DNA of 32,112 nt from Candidatus Pacearchaeota archaeon (GTDB taxonomy: Archaea > Nanobdellota > Nanobdellia > Pacearchaeales > GW2011-AR1): NCBI GenBank assembly GCA_002688415.1, contig NZCX01000013.1:1-32112 (forward strand), in the 5' to 3' direction. A program made the position numbers and the translations under genes. A model generated the notes under the pieces. It ran no database searches and had not been told where the DNA came from. It saw only the letters and a list, made by a program, of their open reading frames with translations. Positions 22,021 to 29,704 of the stretch are shown piece by piece (position 1 is the first letter of the stretch; the number at the start of each line of letters is the position of its first letter).

Positions 22021-22845
22021 ATGGAAGAAAAGGTGAGTATAGTTACTGGTGCAAGTTCTGGGCTAGGAAAAGAGTTGGCAATTTTACTTTGTAAAAATGG
22101 GCACGTAGTTTATGTTGTCGCTAGAAGAAGAAAAGAACTTCTAAAATTAAAGGATGAATGCAAATAGGGCGCCGGCAATATTGTGCCAATCGTTGGGGAT
22201 TTATCAGATGATAAGTTTCGAGAAAAGATAGTTTCTACAGTTCTAAAAAAAGAAAAGAAAATTGACTATTTGTTTAACAATGCAGGATTTGGAAGATCTA
22301 CGTTTTTGGAAAATCAAAGTGCAGATGAAATTAGGAATTTGTTTGAGATTAATGTTGGCGCTTATGCCCATTTGATATCTTTGGTGTTGCCTTCAATGAA
22401 AAAAAGAAATTCCGGTAGAATAATTAATACGGGGAGCGTTGTCGCCTTTACACCATTGCCTTATTTTACTATTTATAATGCAACCAAGTCGGCAGTTTAC
22501 GCCCTTAATAGATCTTTAAGGTATGAGCTAAAGGGTAGTGGTGTTAGTTCCACCGTAGTTCTTCCTGCCAGAATGAAAACTGGGTTTGCTGAGAGAGCTT
22601 ATGATTGTTATATGAAAAATGGGAAGAAGGTTTGTGTTGAAAAATTCAATAAGATCGCAGGATCTCCAAGGCAAGTGGCAGAGGTCGTTGTTAAAAATAT
22701 GGATAAAGGTAAAGAGGTTATTACTCCAACTGCCAAAGCGGGTGTTTGGTACTCTATGAGATACCTCGGATGGATTGTAGATCTAATTATGAAGAATGTT
22801 CTTGGGCCAAAAGAGGCTGAAAGTTTAATGAAGGTTAAGAAATGA
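22021..22845 (+). pseudogene. Short-chain dehydrogenase (SDR) interrupted by an in-frame TAG
   Basis: The frame begins [20 protein letters not shown] (cofactor motif TGxxxGxG), runs to DECK at codon 48 and meets TAG at 22165-22167. It then continues in the same frame with GAGNIVPIVGDLSDD and the rest of a complete SDR. The continuation includes NNAGFG, the catalytic Ser (NTGSVV) and YNATK (YxxxK). A GTG at 22183 could restart translation but would miss the cofactor-binding part. Many neighbours use TAG as their real stop, so this looks like a nonsense mutation or a sequencing error. Confidence 0.8.
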
Positions 22846-22847
22846 TT

Positions 22848-22859
22848 GAAACTAGTTTC
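22848..22859. promoter_or_regulatory. Perfect palindrome GAAACTAGTTTC upstream of the copper operon
   Basis: A 12-bp perfect palindrome that begins 21 bp before the TTTATATA box at 22869. A one-base variant is at the same distance before the wHTH operon promoter. It is a candidate operator for the nearby membrane-anchored wHTH protein. Confidence 0.6.
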
Positions 22860-22868
22860 TCCGAACTC

Positions 22869-22876
22869 TTTATATA
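22869..22876 (+). promoter_or_regulatory. TATA box of the copper operon
   Basis: TTTATATA is centred about 25 bp before the ATG at 22898. Confidence 0.6.
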
Positions 22877-22897
22877 AAATGTTTTTTTAAGTTTTTT

Positions 22898-24361
22898 ATG
22901 AAGAAGGTTATTAAAGTTGCAGGAATGCATTGTAATTCGTGCTCTATCTTAATTGAAGAGACTCTGAAAGATAAAGTTAATTCTGTTAAGGCTAGTTATG
23001 CTAAAGGGGAGGTCTCTGTGGATTTTGACGAGAAGAAGATCTCAGAGAAGAAGATAAAAAAAATACTTAAGGGATTGAATTTCGAGGATGTCAAAGAGAA
23101 AGCTCCAAAGACGCCCGATCTTTCCTCTTCTGATAAGGTTGGATTTCTGGTTTTAGTTGGCTGTCTTGTTCTTTTCTTCGGAGTTATTTGGTGGCTGTTT
23201 GGTCAAAATATTAGTATCCCTGAACTAAGTTATGAAGGAGGAGGACTTCTGTTATTATTTTTAACCGGTTTGTTAACAGGTTTCCATTGTATCTCTATGT
23301 GTGGAGGATTTGTAGTTTCTTATACAGCTAAAAATGCGATTAATGGGCATAAGGGGTTTAAGCAGCATCTTATTTATGGTGGTGCAAAGACAATTTCTTA
23401 TTCTTTAATCGGTGGAATCTTCGGTTTAATCGGTGGAGTTATTTCTTTTAGCATTGGTCTTCGTGCAACAGTTTCTATATTGGCGGGATTGTTTATGGTG
23501 TTTTATGCTCTTGGCATGATGGGGCTAAAATGGTTTAGGTTTTTCCAGTTTAACTTTAAGTCCATTACCAAGCTAACGATGAAGGCCTCAAAAAACGCTA
23601 GAGGACCATTCAAAGCACCACTTGTTATAGGATTGTTGAGCGGATTGTTTATAGCATGTGGCCCACTACAGGCAATGTATATTTATGCCATGGGAACGGG
23701 AAGTTTTTTTAATGGGTTTCTATCTCTTTTTGTTTTTGGATTAGGGACTATCCCAATGCTTACTCTTTTTGGTGGTTTTGCAACTCTTGTGAGCCATAGC
23801 ACTACTAAAAAGATTCTTAAGCTTTCAGCCATTATTGTGTTGATTCTCGGTGTTATAATGATAAACAGGGGATTGACAGTTTTGGGAAGTCCGTATAGCT
23901 ATGATGCGATTAAGCAAAATATTGCTGGTGTTTCTTCGATTTCGAGTAGCAGTGTTGTTCTGAATAATGGTGTTCAGGAAATTTACATGACAGTTGATAG
24001 GGATGGATGGAGTCCGGATACCTTTGTCTTGAAAAAAGGTGTTCCTGCAGTTTGGAAGATCAATGTTGAACAGTTGACTGGTTGCAATAATGAAATTATA
24101 GTAAGGGATTATGGCTTAGATATTGTATTAAAGGAAGGTTTGAACGAGGTGGAGTTTACACCTGATGAAACTGGAACGATTAGATGGAGTTGTTGGATGG
24201 GAATGATCCCAGGAAGTTTTATTGTTACAGATGATGGATTTGCTTCAGAGTCTGAGGTAGATGCAGCTCAGCCAATTGCGTCTGGTAGCTGCGGCGGAGG
24301 AAGTACTTGTGGTGGAACTGGTAGTTGTGGCGGAGGCTGCGGCGGAGGCTGCGGAGGTTAA
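22898..24361 (+). CDS. HMA / UreH-like membrane / cupredoxin-like fusion protein
   Basis: A 487-aa copper-handling protein in four parts. The first is an N-terminal HMA domain with GMHCNSC (9-15). The second is a membrane region of the UreH_2/TauE-SafE-like type ([17 protein letters not shown]; later [17 protein letters not shown]). The third is a cupredoxin-like domain (about 355-445) with candidate ligands in TGCNNE and WSCWMGM. The fourth is a Gly/Cys-rich tail ([17 protein letters not shown]). The arrangement is known in bacteria and archaea near copper ATPases. Copper trafficking or export with the following CopA is likely. The final Gly codons and stop supply the Shine-Dalgarno site for copA. 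Confidence 0.85.
   Translation: MKKVIKVAGMHCNSCSILIEETLKDKVNSVKASYAKGEVSVDFDEKKISEKKIKKILKGLNFEDVKEKAPKTPDLSSSDKVGFLVLVGCLVLFFGVIWWLFGQNISIPELSYEGGGLLLLFLTGLLTGFHCISMCGGFVVSYTAKNAINGHKGFKQHLIYGGAKTISYSLIGGIFGLIGGVISFSIGLRATVSILAGLFMVFYALGMMGLKWFRFFQFNFKSITKLTMKASKNARGPFKAPLVIGLLSGLFIACGPLQAMYIYAMGTGSFFNGFLSLFVFGLGTIPMLTLFGGFATLVSHSTTKKILKLSAIIVLILGVIMINRGLTVLGSPYSYDAIKQNIAGVSSISSSSVVLNNGVQEIYMTVDRDGWSPDTFVLKKGVPAVWKINVEQLTGCNNEIIVRDYGLDIVLKEGLNEVEFTPDETGTIRWSCWMGMIPGSFIVTDDGFASESEVDAAQPIASGSCGGGSTCGGTGSCGGGCGGGCGG
24353..24358 (+). promoter_or_regulatory. Shine-Dalgarno site of copA inside the upstream stop region
   Basis: GGAGGT encodes the last two glycines of the upstream protein and lies four bases before the copA ATG at 24363. 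The coupling is tight. Confidence 0.55.
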
Positions 24362-24362
24362 A

Positions 24363-26495
24363 ATGAAGGCAGTCTATAAAGTAGCTGGAATGCATTGTGC
24401 TAGTTGTTCTGCCAACATAGAGCGTGCAGTCGGAAAGTTAGATGGAATTAAATCTGCCAAAGTTAATCTTACTGCTGAAAAGCTGTATGTTAAAGGGGAT
24501 TTTGATTTTAAGAAGATTCAGGATGCCGTAGATAATGCAGGAGATTTTGAGTTATTTGAAGAAGGAGCTAAGGGATTAGAAGAGCAAGAGATAAAGAAAT
24601 GGTTGATTAAATTAGTCGGGTCTTGGGCCTTGACAATTCCGATCATGATCATTATGTATTCAGAATATCTGTTCGGGATGATGTTTGTTCCGATGAACAG
24701 AATGACAATTGTGATGCTTGTTTTGTCTTTCCCAATAATTTTCATTTTTGGTTTTTCAACGGTTAAGTCTGGCCTTAAGGGTTTTTATAAACTATATTTC
24801 TCAATGGACTCCTTAATTGCACTGGGAACAGTTGTTGCATATTCTACAGGGATTTTGAGTTATTTTATGGAGATTACTAGTTTCGCAGGTGTTTCTGGAA
24901 TGATTATGACAATTTTTGTTACTGGAAAATACATTGAGTCCAAAGCTAAGGGGCGAGCTAGTTCAGAGATAAAGAAATTACTCGAAATGGGTGCAAAGAA
25001 TGCGAGGGTGTTGAGGAGAGGGAAAGAATCCGAAGTTCCGATTGAAGAAGTTAAAGTCGGGGATATACTTATTGTTAAGCCTGGAGAGAAAATTCCCACA
25101 GATGGAGTCATAACAAAAGGGCAAAGTAGTGTTGATGAATCAATGGTTACTGGAGAAAGTCTGCCTATAGATAAGACAGTTAAGAGTAAGGTTATTGGAG
25201 CAACAATCAATCAGGATGGGATTTTGTATGTGAAGGTTACAAAGATCGGAAAGGATACTTTTTTATCTCATATTATTAAATTAGTCGAAGAAGCTTCTGG
25301 GGCGAAAGTTCCGATACAAAGATTGGCAGATAAGGTCACCAATGTTTTTGTTCCAGTGATTCTGGCTCTTTCCGCGATTACATTTATTGTTTGGCTTCTT
25401 ATATTAGATGCGGACTTAGGAAGGGCAGTTGGAGTTGCAATTTCTGTTTTGGTTATTGCATGTCCTTGTTCTTTGGGCCTTGCTGTCCCAATTTCTTTAA
25501 CAGTTGGTTCGGGGATGGGGGCCAAAAAGGGAATTTTAATTAGAAAGGGAGAAGCAATTCAAACAATGAAAGAAGTTAAGACTGTTGTTTTTGATAAAAC
25601 AGGGACGATTACCAAGGGAAAGCCAGAGGTTGCAGATTATTATTCCGTTAGAGATACAAGATATTTATTTAAGCTGGCGGGGAGTTTGGAAAAACTTTCT
25701 GAGCATCCAATTGCCAAAGCAATTGTCAAGAAGGCAAAATTGAAAAAGTTTCTTGAGGTTAAGAAGTTTAAGAATATTCGCGGAAAGGGTGTTGAGGGGG
25801 TTATTAATGGAAAGGAAGTTATAATTGGAACTGAAGTTTTAATGAAAGAACGGAAAGTTTCTTTGAAGGGATTCGAAAAGAAGATTATTTCTTATGAAGA
25901 AAAAGGAGAAACGACCATGGTTGTTTCGGAGGATGGAAAAGTTATCGGAATTATTGGTGTTGCCGATACACTAAAAGAAGATTCTGTAGATGCAATAAAA
26001 AAATTACATAAATCGGGCTATAAGACGGTGATGATAACAGGTGATAACGAGAGAACGGCGAAAGCTATTGGTAAAATGGTTGGAATTGATGAGGTTATTT
26101 CAAGGGTTTTACCGGAGGACAAATCGAAAAAAGTCGAAGAGTTACAAAAATCAGGGATGGTTGCTTTTGTTGGCGATGGAATTAATGATGCCCCTGCACT
26201 AAAACAAGCTAACGTTGGTATAGCTATAGGCACTGGGACAGATATCGCTATTGAAGCTGGAGATATAGTGTTGGCAAACGGAAGTCTTGAAGGAGTTGTC
26301 CAGGGAATCAATTTGAGTAAAGCAACCTTTGGCAAGATTAAGCAAAATTTATTTTGGGCTTTTTTCTATAATATTATCGCGATTCCATTAGCCGTTGGAG
26401 GAGTTTTGAATCCGGTTATTGCAGAATTAGCGATGGCATTATCGAGTATTACCGTTGTTACAAATGCTAATTTATTGAGACGGAAAAAGATTTAG
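24363..26495 (+). CDS. copA: Copper-translocating P1B-type ATPase CopA
   Basis: Exports Cu(I) across the membrane using ATP. The 710-aa protein has one HMA domain with GMHCASC (9-15), then actuator motif VTGES and the metal-site CPC in ACPCSLG (367-369). The phosphorylation site is DKTGTIT (D411), with SEHPIAK and GDGINDAP (from 604) in the nucleotide and hinge regions. YN in FFYNIIAIP and [12 protein letters not shown] in the last helices fit the Cu(I) subgroup. I chose the ATG at 24363, which follows a Shine-Dalgarno site; an in-frame extension upstream overlaps the previous gene and adds a low-complexity tail. Confidence 0.95.
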   Translation: MKAVYKVAGMHCASCSANIERAVGKLDGIKSAKVNLTAEKLYVKGDFDFKKIQDAVDNAGDFELFEEGAKGLEEQEIKKWLIKLVGSWALTIPIMIIMYSEYLFGMMFVPMNRMTIVMLVLSFPIIFIFGFSTVKSGLKGFYKLYFSMDSLIALGTVVAYSTGILSYFMEITSFAGVSGMIMTIFVTGKYIESKAKGRASSEIKKLLEMGAKNARVLRRGKESEVPIEEVKVGDILIVKPGEKIPTDGVITKGQSSVDESMVTGESLPIDKTVKSKVIGATINQDGILYVKVTKIGKDTFLSHIIKLVEEASGAKVPIQRLADKVTNVFVPVILALSAITFIVWLLILDADLGRAVGVAISVLVIACPCSLGLAVPISLTVGSGMGAKKGILIRKGEAIQTMKEVKTVVFDKTGTITKGKPEVADYYSVRDTRYLFKLAGSLEKLSEHPIAKAIVKKAKLKKFLEVKKFKNIRGKGVEGVINGKEVIIGTEVLMKERKVSLKGFEKKIISYEEKGETTMVVSEDGKVIGIIGVADTLKEDSVDAIKKLHKSGYKTVMITGDNERTAKAIGKMVGIDEVISRVLPEDKSKKVEELQKSGMVAFVGDGINDAPALKQANVGIAIGTGTDIAIEAGDIVLANGSLEGVVQGINLSKATFGKIKQNLFWAFFYNIIAIPLAVGGVLNPVIAELAMALSSITVVTNANLLRRKKI

Positions 26496-26504
26496 ATTTC
26501 TAAT

Positions 26505-26586
26505 GAGGGAAGGAGGATTCGAACCCCCGTAGGCAATAGCCATTAGGTCCTAAACCTAACTCGTTTGACCACTCCGACATTCCCTC
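26505..26586 (-). tRNA. tRNA-Leu, anticodon UAG
   Basis: An 82-nt class II tRNA. The acceptor GAGGGAA/TTCCCTC pairs 7 of 7, the D stem TCG/CGA 3 of 3, and the anticodon stem TTAGG/CCTAA has loop TTTAGGA. A variable arm with GGC/GCC and a T arm with loop TTCGAAT follow. No CCA is encoded. A TATA box (26611-26618) lies about 28 bp upstream. The first 31 bases overlap the 3' end of the second homing endonuclease gene. Confidence 0.95.
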
Positions 26587-27242
26587 ATAAGAGACAAATA
26601 ATGTTTCTCCTTAAATACTAGACCATAATATTCCTTTTTATACTTTTTGTAGATCCATCTATCTAATTGAATTGGAATTTCAAACTCTTCGAATAAGACT
26701 GAGAGATCTTTCCATAGTGTCTTACTCGCAGTAGATAAGCCGTATCCCCTTCTTCTTTTGCCCCCTTCGGTTAACATGATTCCCTGCAGAAAGGCTTTTT
26801 TCACGCTCTTATTCGAATTTTTAATAAATTCGGGAATTTTTACAATGTGGCTTTTTTTACCTATTGGAATTTCAAAAGTTTGGTTTAATAAATTATGGAT
26901 AGCTTTGCTATCTATGGGCATTTGCCAGGATTGTTTTCTCCCTTTCCTTAGTTTTATCAGATTTATGTTAAATTCTCTTTTGAAAATAATCTTGAAATAA
27001 TCTTGTATTTGCTTTAAAAGGTCTAAATCTGTTAATTCTATGCATATTTGTTTTTTCTCTTTTCTTAAATGCCCGTCTCCAATAATTGTGGCCACTATAA
27101 ATGCTAATTCTGGTTTTATAATTAATGGGATTTTAGTTTCTTTTGATGGCCCATATTTTGCTTTTGTTGTAATATGTGTTTTTGTCTGATTGATCGTATT
27201 AAGATCTTTTTGAGAAAGAACAGCAGAAGTCTTGTAATTCAT
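26556..27242 (-). CDS. LAGLIDADG homing endonuclease, second copy type
   Basis: A 228-aa protein with two LAGLIDADG-type helices: ELAFIVATIIGDG (45-57, intact) and AFLQGIMLTEGG (150-161). In the second, Glu stands where Asp is usual. No N-terminal helix-turn-helix is seen, unlike the copy at 19577. The ATG at 27242 lies 24 bp after a TATA centre; the frame extends further upstream only by a TTG. The last ten or so codons (MRECRSGQTS) are read from the 5' half of tRNA-Leu. A protein of this kind probably targets the tRNA locus. Confidence 0.82.
   Translation of the reverse strand: MNYKTSAVLSQKDLNTINQTKTHITTKAKYGPSKETKIPLIIKPELAFIVATIIGDGHLRKEKKQICIELTDLDLLKQIQDYFKIIFKREFNINLIKLRKGRKQSWQMPIDSKAIHNLLNQTFEIPIGKKSHIVKIPEFIKNSNKSVKKAFLQGIMLTEGGKRRRGYGLSTASKTLWKDLSVLFEEFEIPIQLDRWIYKKYKKEYYGLVFKEKHYLSLMRECRSGQTS
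26611..26618 (-). promoter_or_regulatory. TATA box of tRNA-Leu
   Basis: Minus-strand GTATTTAA lies inside the coding end of the homing endonuclease gene, centred about 28 bp before the tRNA. Confidence 0.5.
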
Positions 27243-27262
27243 ATAAAAGTAAATACTATAGC

Positions 27263-27270
27263 ATTTAAAT
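27263..27270 (-). promoter_or_regulatory. TATA box of the second homing endonuclease gene
   Basis: ATTTAAAT is centred 24 bp before the ATG at 27242, directly beside a large hairpin. Confidence 0.45.
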
Positions 27271-27273
27271 ATG

Positions 27274-27307
27274 TTTCGTTGCCTAGCCTGTTTGCTAGCC
27301 AACGAAA
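27274..27307. repeat. 14-bp inverted repeat (hairpin) between TFB and the homing endonuclease gene
   Basis: Arms TTTCGTTGCCTAGC and GCTAGCCAACGAAA pair 13 of 14 around a six-base loop (CTGTTT). There is no T-run on either side, so a simple U-tract terminator is unlikely. It lies 22 bases after the TFB stop. Confidence 0.6.
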
Positions 27308-27328
27308 TTAGTTTCAGTCTTCCCAGAA

Positions 27329-28297
27329 TTATTTCTCGCCAGCTTCTTGCTTTGCTCTTTCTCTTTCTTCTTTCTTCTTTTGCCTAGTCTCGTTTTCTTT
27401 TTCTTTAATTTTTTCTTCTAAGTTTAGCCTGTCTAGTAACTCCTTGTATCTGTTTCTTATTGTAACTTCTGTAATTCCAGCAACGTCTGCAACTTCTCTT
27501 TGTGTTTTCTTATCGTCGTTTAATAATGCTGCTACATAAAGTGCTGCAGCGGAGATTCCCGCTGGGCCTCTTCCAGATGTAAGATCTTCAACTTCTTGCT
27601 TATTTAGGATCTTTATAGCTTCGTTTTGTGATTTAGGTGATAAGTGTAATGTTGATGCAAATCTTGAGATGTAGTCTTTTGGAGAAGCTGGGGTCATTTT
27701 CAATCCAATTTTTCTAATAATGAATCTGTATGTTCTTCCAATTTCTTTTCTTTCAACTTCACTAGCATCTGCAATTTCATCCAATGTTCTTGGAATGTTG
27801 TATGAACGGCAAGCGGCATAAATACATGCGGCAATAACAGATTCCATGCTTCTTCCACGCACCAATCCTCTTTGTAAAACAAAATTGTAGATTCTTGCCG
27901 CTTCGTCCCTAACAACACTTGGCAAATCTAAGAATGACGCAACTCTTCGTAGTTCTGACATTGCAAGTCTTAAATTTCTTTCAATAGAAGTTGAAACTCT
28001 TTCTTGCCATTTCTTTAGTCTCAAGTATTTTCTTGTTTGTTGTGTAGAGTCTAGTCGATATATGTCTGAGATTTCACCAACATTTGTAGTTAATCCCTTG
28101 TCAAATTTTTGCATAGAAATTGGTGCACCGCCACGAGACTTTTTTTCACTCTTATCAAAACTTCGAAGTTCATGAGAAGTATCAACCATTTTTTCTTCAA
28201 CTAAAAGTCCACAATCGCCACAAATTAATTCACCTTTTGCTTCGTCATAGATTAGGTGAGTGCTATTACATTCAGGACATCGTTTAGGAGCAGGCAT
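27329..28297 (-). CDS. tfb: Transcription initiation factor B (TFB)
   Basis: General factor that binds the BRE and TBP and recruits archaeal RNA polymerase. The 322-aa protein starts MPAPKRCPECNSTHL with an N-terminal zinc ribbon (CPEC, CGDC). The B-finger region (SHELRSFDKSE) and two cyclin repeats follow (VIAACIYAACRSYNIPRTLDEIA; ISAAALYVAALLNDDKKTQREVADVAGITEVTIRNRYKEL in parts). It ends with a Lys/Glu-rich tail. The ATG at 28297 is set by the zinc ribbon and by a TATA centre 28 bp upstream. The upstream region holds three copies of a 10-bp repeat and a second TATA box. Confidence 0.95.
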   Translation of the reverse strand: MPAPKRCPECNSTHLIYDEAKGELICGDCGLLVEEKMVDTSHELRSFDKSEKKSRGGAPISMQKFDKGLTTNVGEISDIYRLDSTQQTRKYLRLKKWQERVSTSIERNLRLAMSELRRVASFLDLPSVVRDEAARIYNFVLQRGLVRGRSMESVIAACIYAACRSYNIPRTLDEIADASEVERKEIGRTYRFIIRKIGLKMTPASPKDYISRFASTLHLSPKSQNEAIKILNKQEVEDLTSGRGPAGISAAALYVAALLNDDKKTQREVADVAGITEVTIRNRYKELLDRLNLEEKIKEKENETRQKKKEERERAKQEAGEK

Positions 28298-28304
28298 AGT
28301 AAGG

Positions 28305-28312
28305 TTTATAAA
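28305..28312 (-). promoter_or_regulatory. Proximal TATA-like box of tfb
   Basis: TTTATAAA lies only eight bases before the ATG. Transcription from it would begin inside the coding region, so it may be a decoy, an alternative promoter or an autoregulatory site. Confidence 0.4.
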
Positions 28313-28321
28313 AGAAATGCC

Positions 28322-28329
28322 TTTATAAA
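28322..28329 (-). promoter_or_regulatory. Main TATA box of tfb
   Basis: TTTATAAA is centred about 28 bp before the ATG at 28297. Confidence 0.6.
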
Positions 28330-28347
28330 GCTTTGGGTTGTAAAGGC

Positions 28348-28395
28348 TTTGCACAATCGACGCTGTTTGCACAATTTTACTGTTTTTTGCACAAT
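28348..28395. repeat. Three direct repeats TTTGCACAAT upstream of tfb
   Basis: Identical 10-bp copies at 28348-28357, 28366-28375 and 28386-28395, with start-to-start spacing of 18 and 20. They begin 19 bp upstream of the main tfb TATA box. Each unit contains TTGCACAA, close to a dyad. It is probably a regulator binding array. Confidence 0.65.
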
Positions 28396-28436
28396 TCAAA
28401 AGTCTAGTTTTTATTTAAAAAGTTAACGGTTTGTAG

Positions 28437-28784
28437 TCATTGGATAAGATCTCTTTCACTATATCCTTTTTGCAACATCCTTTCATATAATGGCCGAATC
28501 ATGGTTTCGACATTCTGATTATGCTGTGTGCTTTCATCTCCGACCTCGTTTGCAGATGCATCATCATCCCCAAGGAGTTTTATCGCTTGAGCAATTTTTG
28601 AATGCCAGAGTCTTTTTTCTTTCTTAAAAGTTCTGATATCAAACCCCTCTGATGCGATGAGGAGATCCAAGTCTTCAGATATTCTTCTTATTATCTCTGG
28701 GCACGTTCTTCCCTGCTCTTTAAAATGCTCTGGCCTACTTCTCCCACCAGGGAAATAGCAATGAAAATTATTTGTACCATCCAT
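28437..28784 (-). CDS. Hypothetical protein, 115 aa
   Basis: Starts MDGTNNFHCYFPGGRSRPEHF, then a helical, soluble region (EIIRRISEDLDLLIASEG, WHSKIAQAIKLLGDDD) and ends GYSERDLIQ. It begins one base after the stop of the 127-aa gene, so the two form a pair. No family is recognised. It stops about 40 bp upstream of the tfb repeat array. Confidence 0.6.
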   Translation of the reverse strand: MDGTNNFHCYFPGGRSRPEHFKEQGRTCPEIIRRISEDLDLLIASEGFDIRTFKKEKRLWHSKIAQAIKLLGDDDASANEVGDESTQHNQNVETMIRPLYERMLQKGYSERDLIQ

Positions 28785-28785
28785 T

Positions 28786-29169
28786 TTATTCCCTGTCTCC
28801 TATATCTCCAGAAGCAGGAGTCGCTTCAGCTTCTATCAATTCTAATCTTTCTTTATAGGCTTTTAATAATCCCATTCTTCTTTCAACTTCAGTCTTTGTT
28901 TCATCTACATTATCAGAAGTACACAAAAACCCTAATCCTTTTGCCTTATCTCTTAAAACTAATTGTTCACCCAACATCTCCATATAGCTAAACTTATAGT
29001 CCATTCTTAGGGATCCATCTTCTTGTATTGTCGCTAGTTTAAATCCAGTTCCCAGATAAACGCTTCTTCCTGATCTGTCAAGAATTGCTGCTCCCCTCCT
29101 TATGGTCTTCAGATTATAGCCTAATTCCTTCATAGATTCCTGTGTTCTTCTTACATCTTCATTTGTCAT
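28786..29169 (-). CDS. Hypothetical protein, 127 aa
   Basis: Starts MTNEDVRRTQESMKELGYNL. A basic strand region (TIRRGAAILDRSGRSVYLG) is followed by helices and an acidic tail (EAEATPASGDIGDRE). It is soluble and the first gene of a two-gene unit with the 115-aa protein. The family is not recognised. The nearest good TATA-like site (minus-strand CTTAAAAA near 29232) would leave a leader of about 35 bases. Confidence 0.55.
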   Translation of the reverse strand: MTNEDVRRTQESMKELGYNLKTIRRGAAILDRSGRSVYLGTGFKLATIQEDGSLRMDYKFSYMEMLGEQLVLRDKAKGLGFLCTSDNVDETKTEVERRMGLLKAYKERLELIEAEATPASGDIGDRE

Positions 29170-29244
29170 TTTTCAATATCCTATCAGAACTCTCTTTCCT
29201 TTTGGGTAAAATATTGTAGCATACAAGCTTTTTAAGTATTTGGA

Positions 29245-29607
29245 TTATTCTTTTATCAAAACTGCCTGTACAAGCCCTTCTTGGCTTGGTCTATTCGTAA
29301 TTCTTGCTTTTCCAAGCTCAGTTTCAATTATTGCTCCTTTTACAAGAATATTCTGTCTTGCAAGGAATGTGTTTGAAGGAGTCTCTAAAACATTTTTTAT
29401 CCCAACAACTTTTGCTTTTTTGTCTTTTACAACATTCGCTTTGTCTAATGTGTGAGCGGTTTGCTTTCTGTTCCCGCCTTTTGTTCTAATAACTTTGGTT
29501 TTTTGTTCACCTATCTTCACAATTCTATCTTGCCTATTCCTTGCATCCTTTCGTTTCTTTTTGGGGTTCAAATATCTTCCACCCGATGTTTTCTTGCCTG
29601 ATTTCAT
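29245..29607 (-). CDS. rps8e: Ribosomal protein S8e
   Basis: Small-subunit ribosomal protein found in archaea and eukaryotes. The 120-aa protein is strongly basic at the N-terminus (MKSGKKTSGGRYLNPKKKRK). It has the S8e core VRTKGGNRK-type segment (IRTKGGNRKQ), then NVLETPSNTFLARQNILVKGA and the C-terminal TNRPSQEGLVQAVL. A TATA-like TTTTAAAC around 29628-29635 lies about 25 bp before the ATG. It is divergent from the large surface protein. Confidence 0.95.
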   Translation of the reverse strand: MKSGKKTSGGRYLNPKKKRKDARNRQDRIVKIGEQKTKVIRTKGGNRKQTAHTLDKANVVKDKKAKVVGIKNVLETPSNTFLARQNILVKGAIIETELGKARITNRPSQEGLVQAVLIKE

Positions 29608-29670
29608 AATATTTCTTAAAAAATTAGGTTTAAAAGGCTTTTGTTAAGTCATGCTTTATTGTATAAAAGC

Positions 29671-29678
29671 TTATATAG
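29671..29678 (+). promoter_or_regulatory. TATA box of the large surface protein gene
   Basis: TTATATAG is centred about 30 bp before the ATG at 29705, giving a leader of only a few bases. Confidence 0.45.
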
Positions 29679-29704
29679 TATTTCTCCTCTGTGTCTATGT
29701 AAAA

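Noticed and set aside
22165..22167. TAG as a pyrrolysine or other recoded codon
   Set aside because: TAG ends several intact genes here, and the position is a variable lysine/glutamate-type site of the SDR fold, not a catalytic one.
24261..24362. N-terminal extension of CopA
   Set aside because: It overlaps the Gly/Cys tail of the upstream gene, giving a low-complexity Val/Ala/Glu peptide, whereas the ATG at 24363 has a good Shine-Dalgarno site.
26587..27302. TTG start at 27302 for the second homing endonuclease
   Set aside because: It would place the start inside the hairpin and upstream of the TATA box; the ATG at 27242 has correct spacing.
27274..27307. Rho-independent-like terminator
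   Set aside because: No T-tract follows the stem on either strand.
28348..28395. Short CRISPR-like array
   Set aside because: Repeats are only 10 bp with spacers of about 8-10 bp; no cas genes nearby. It fits a regulator array better.
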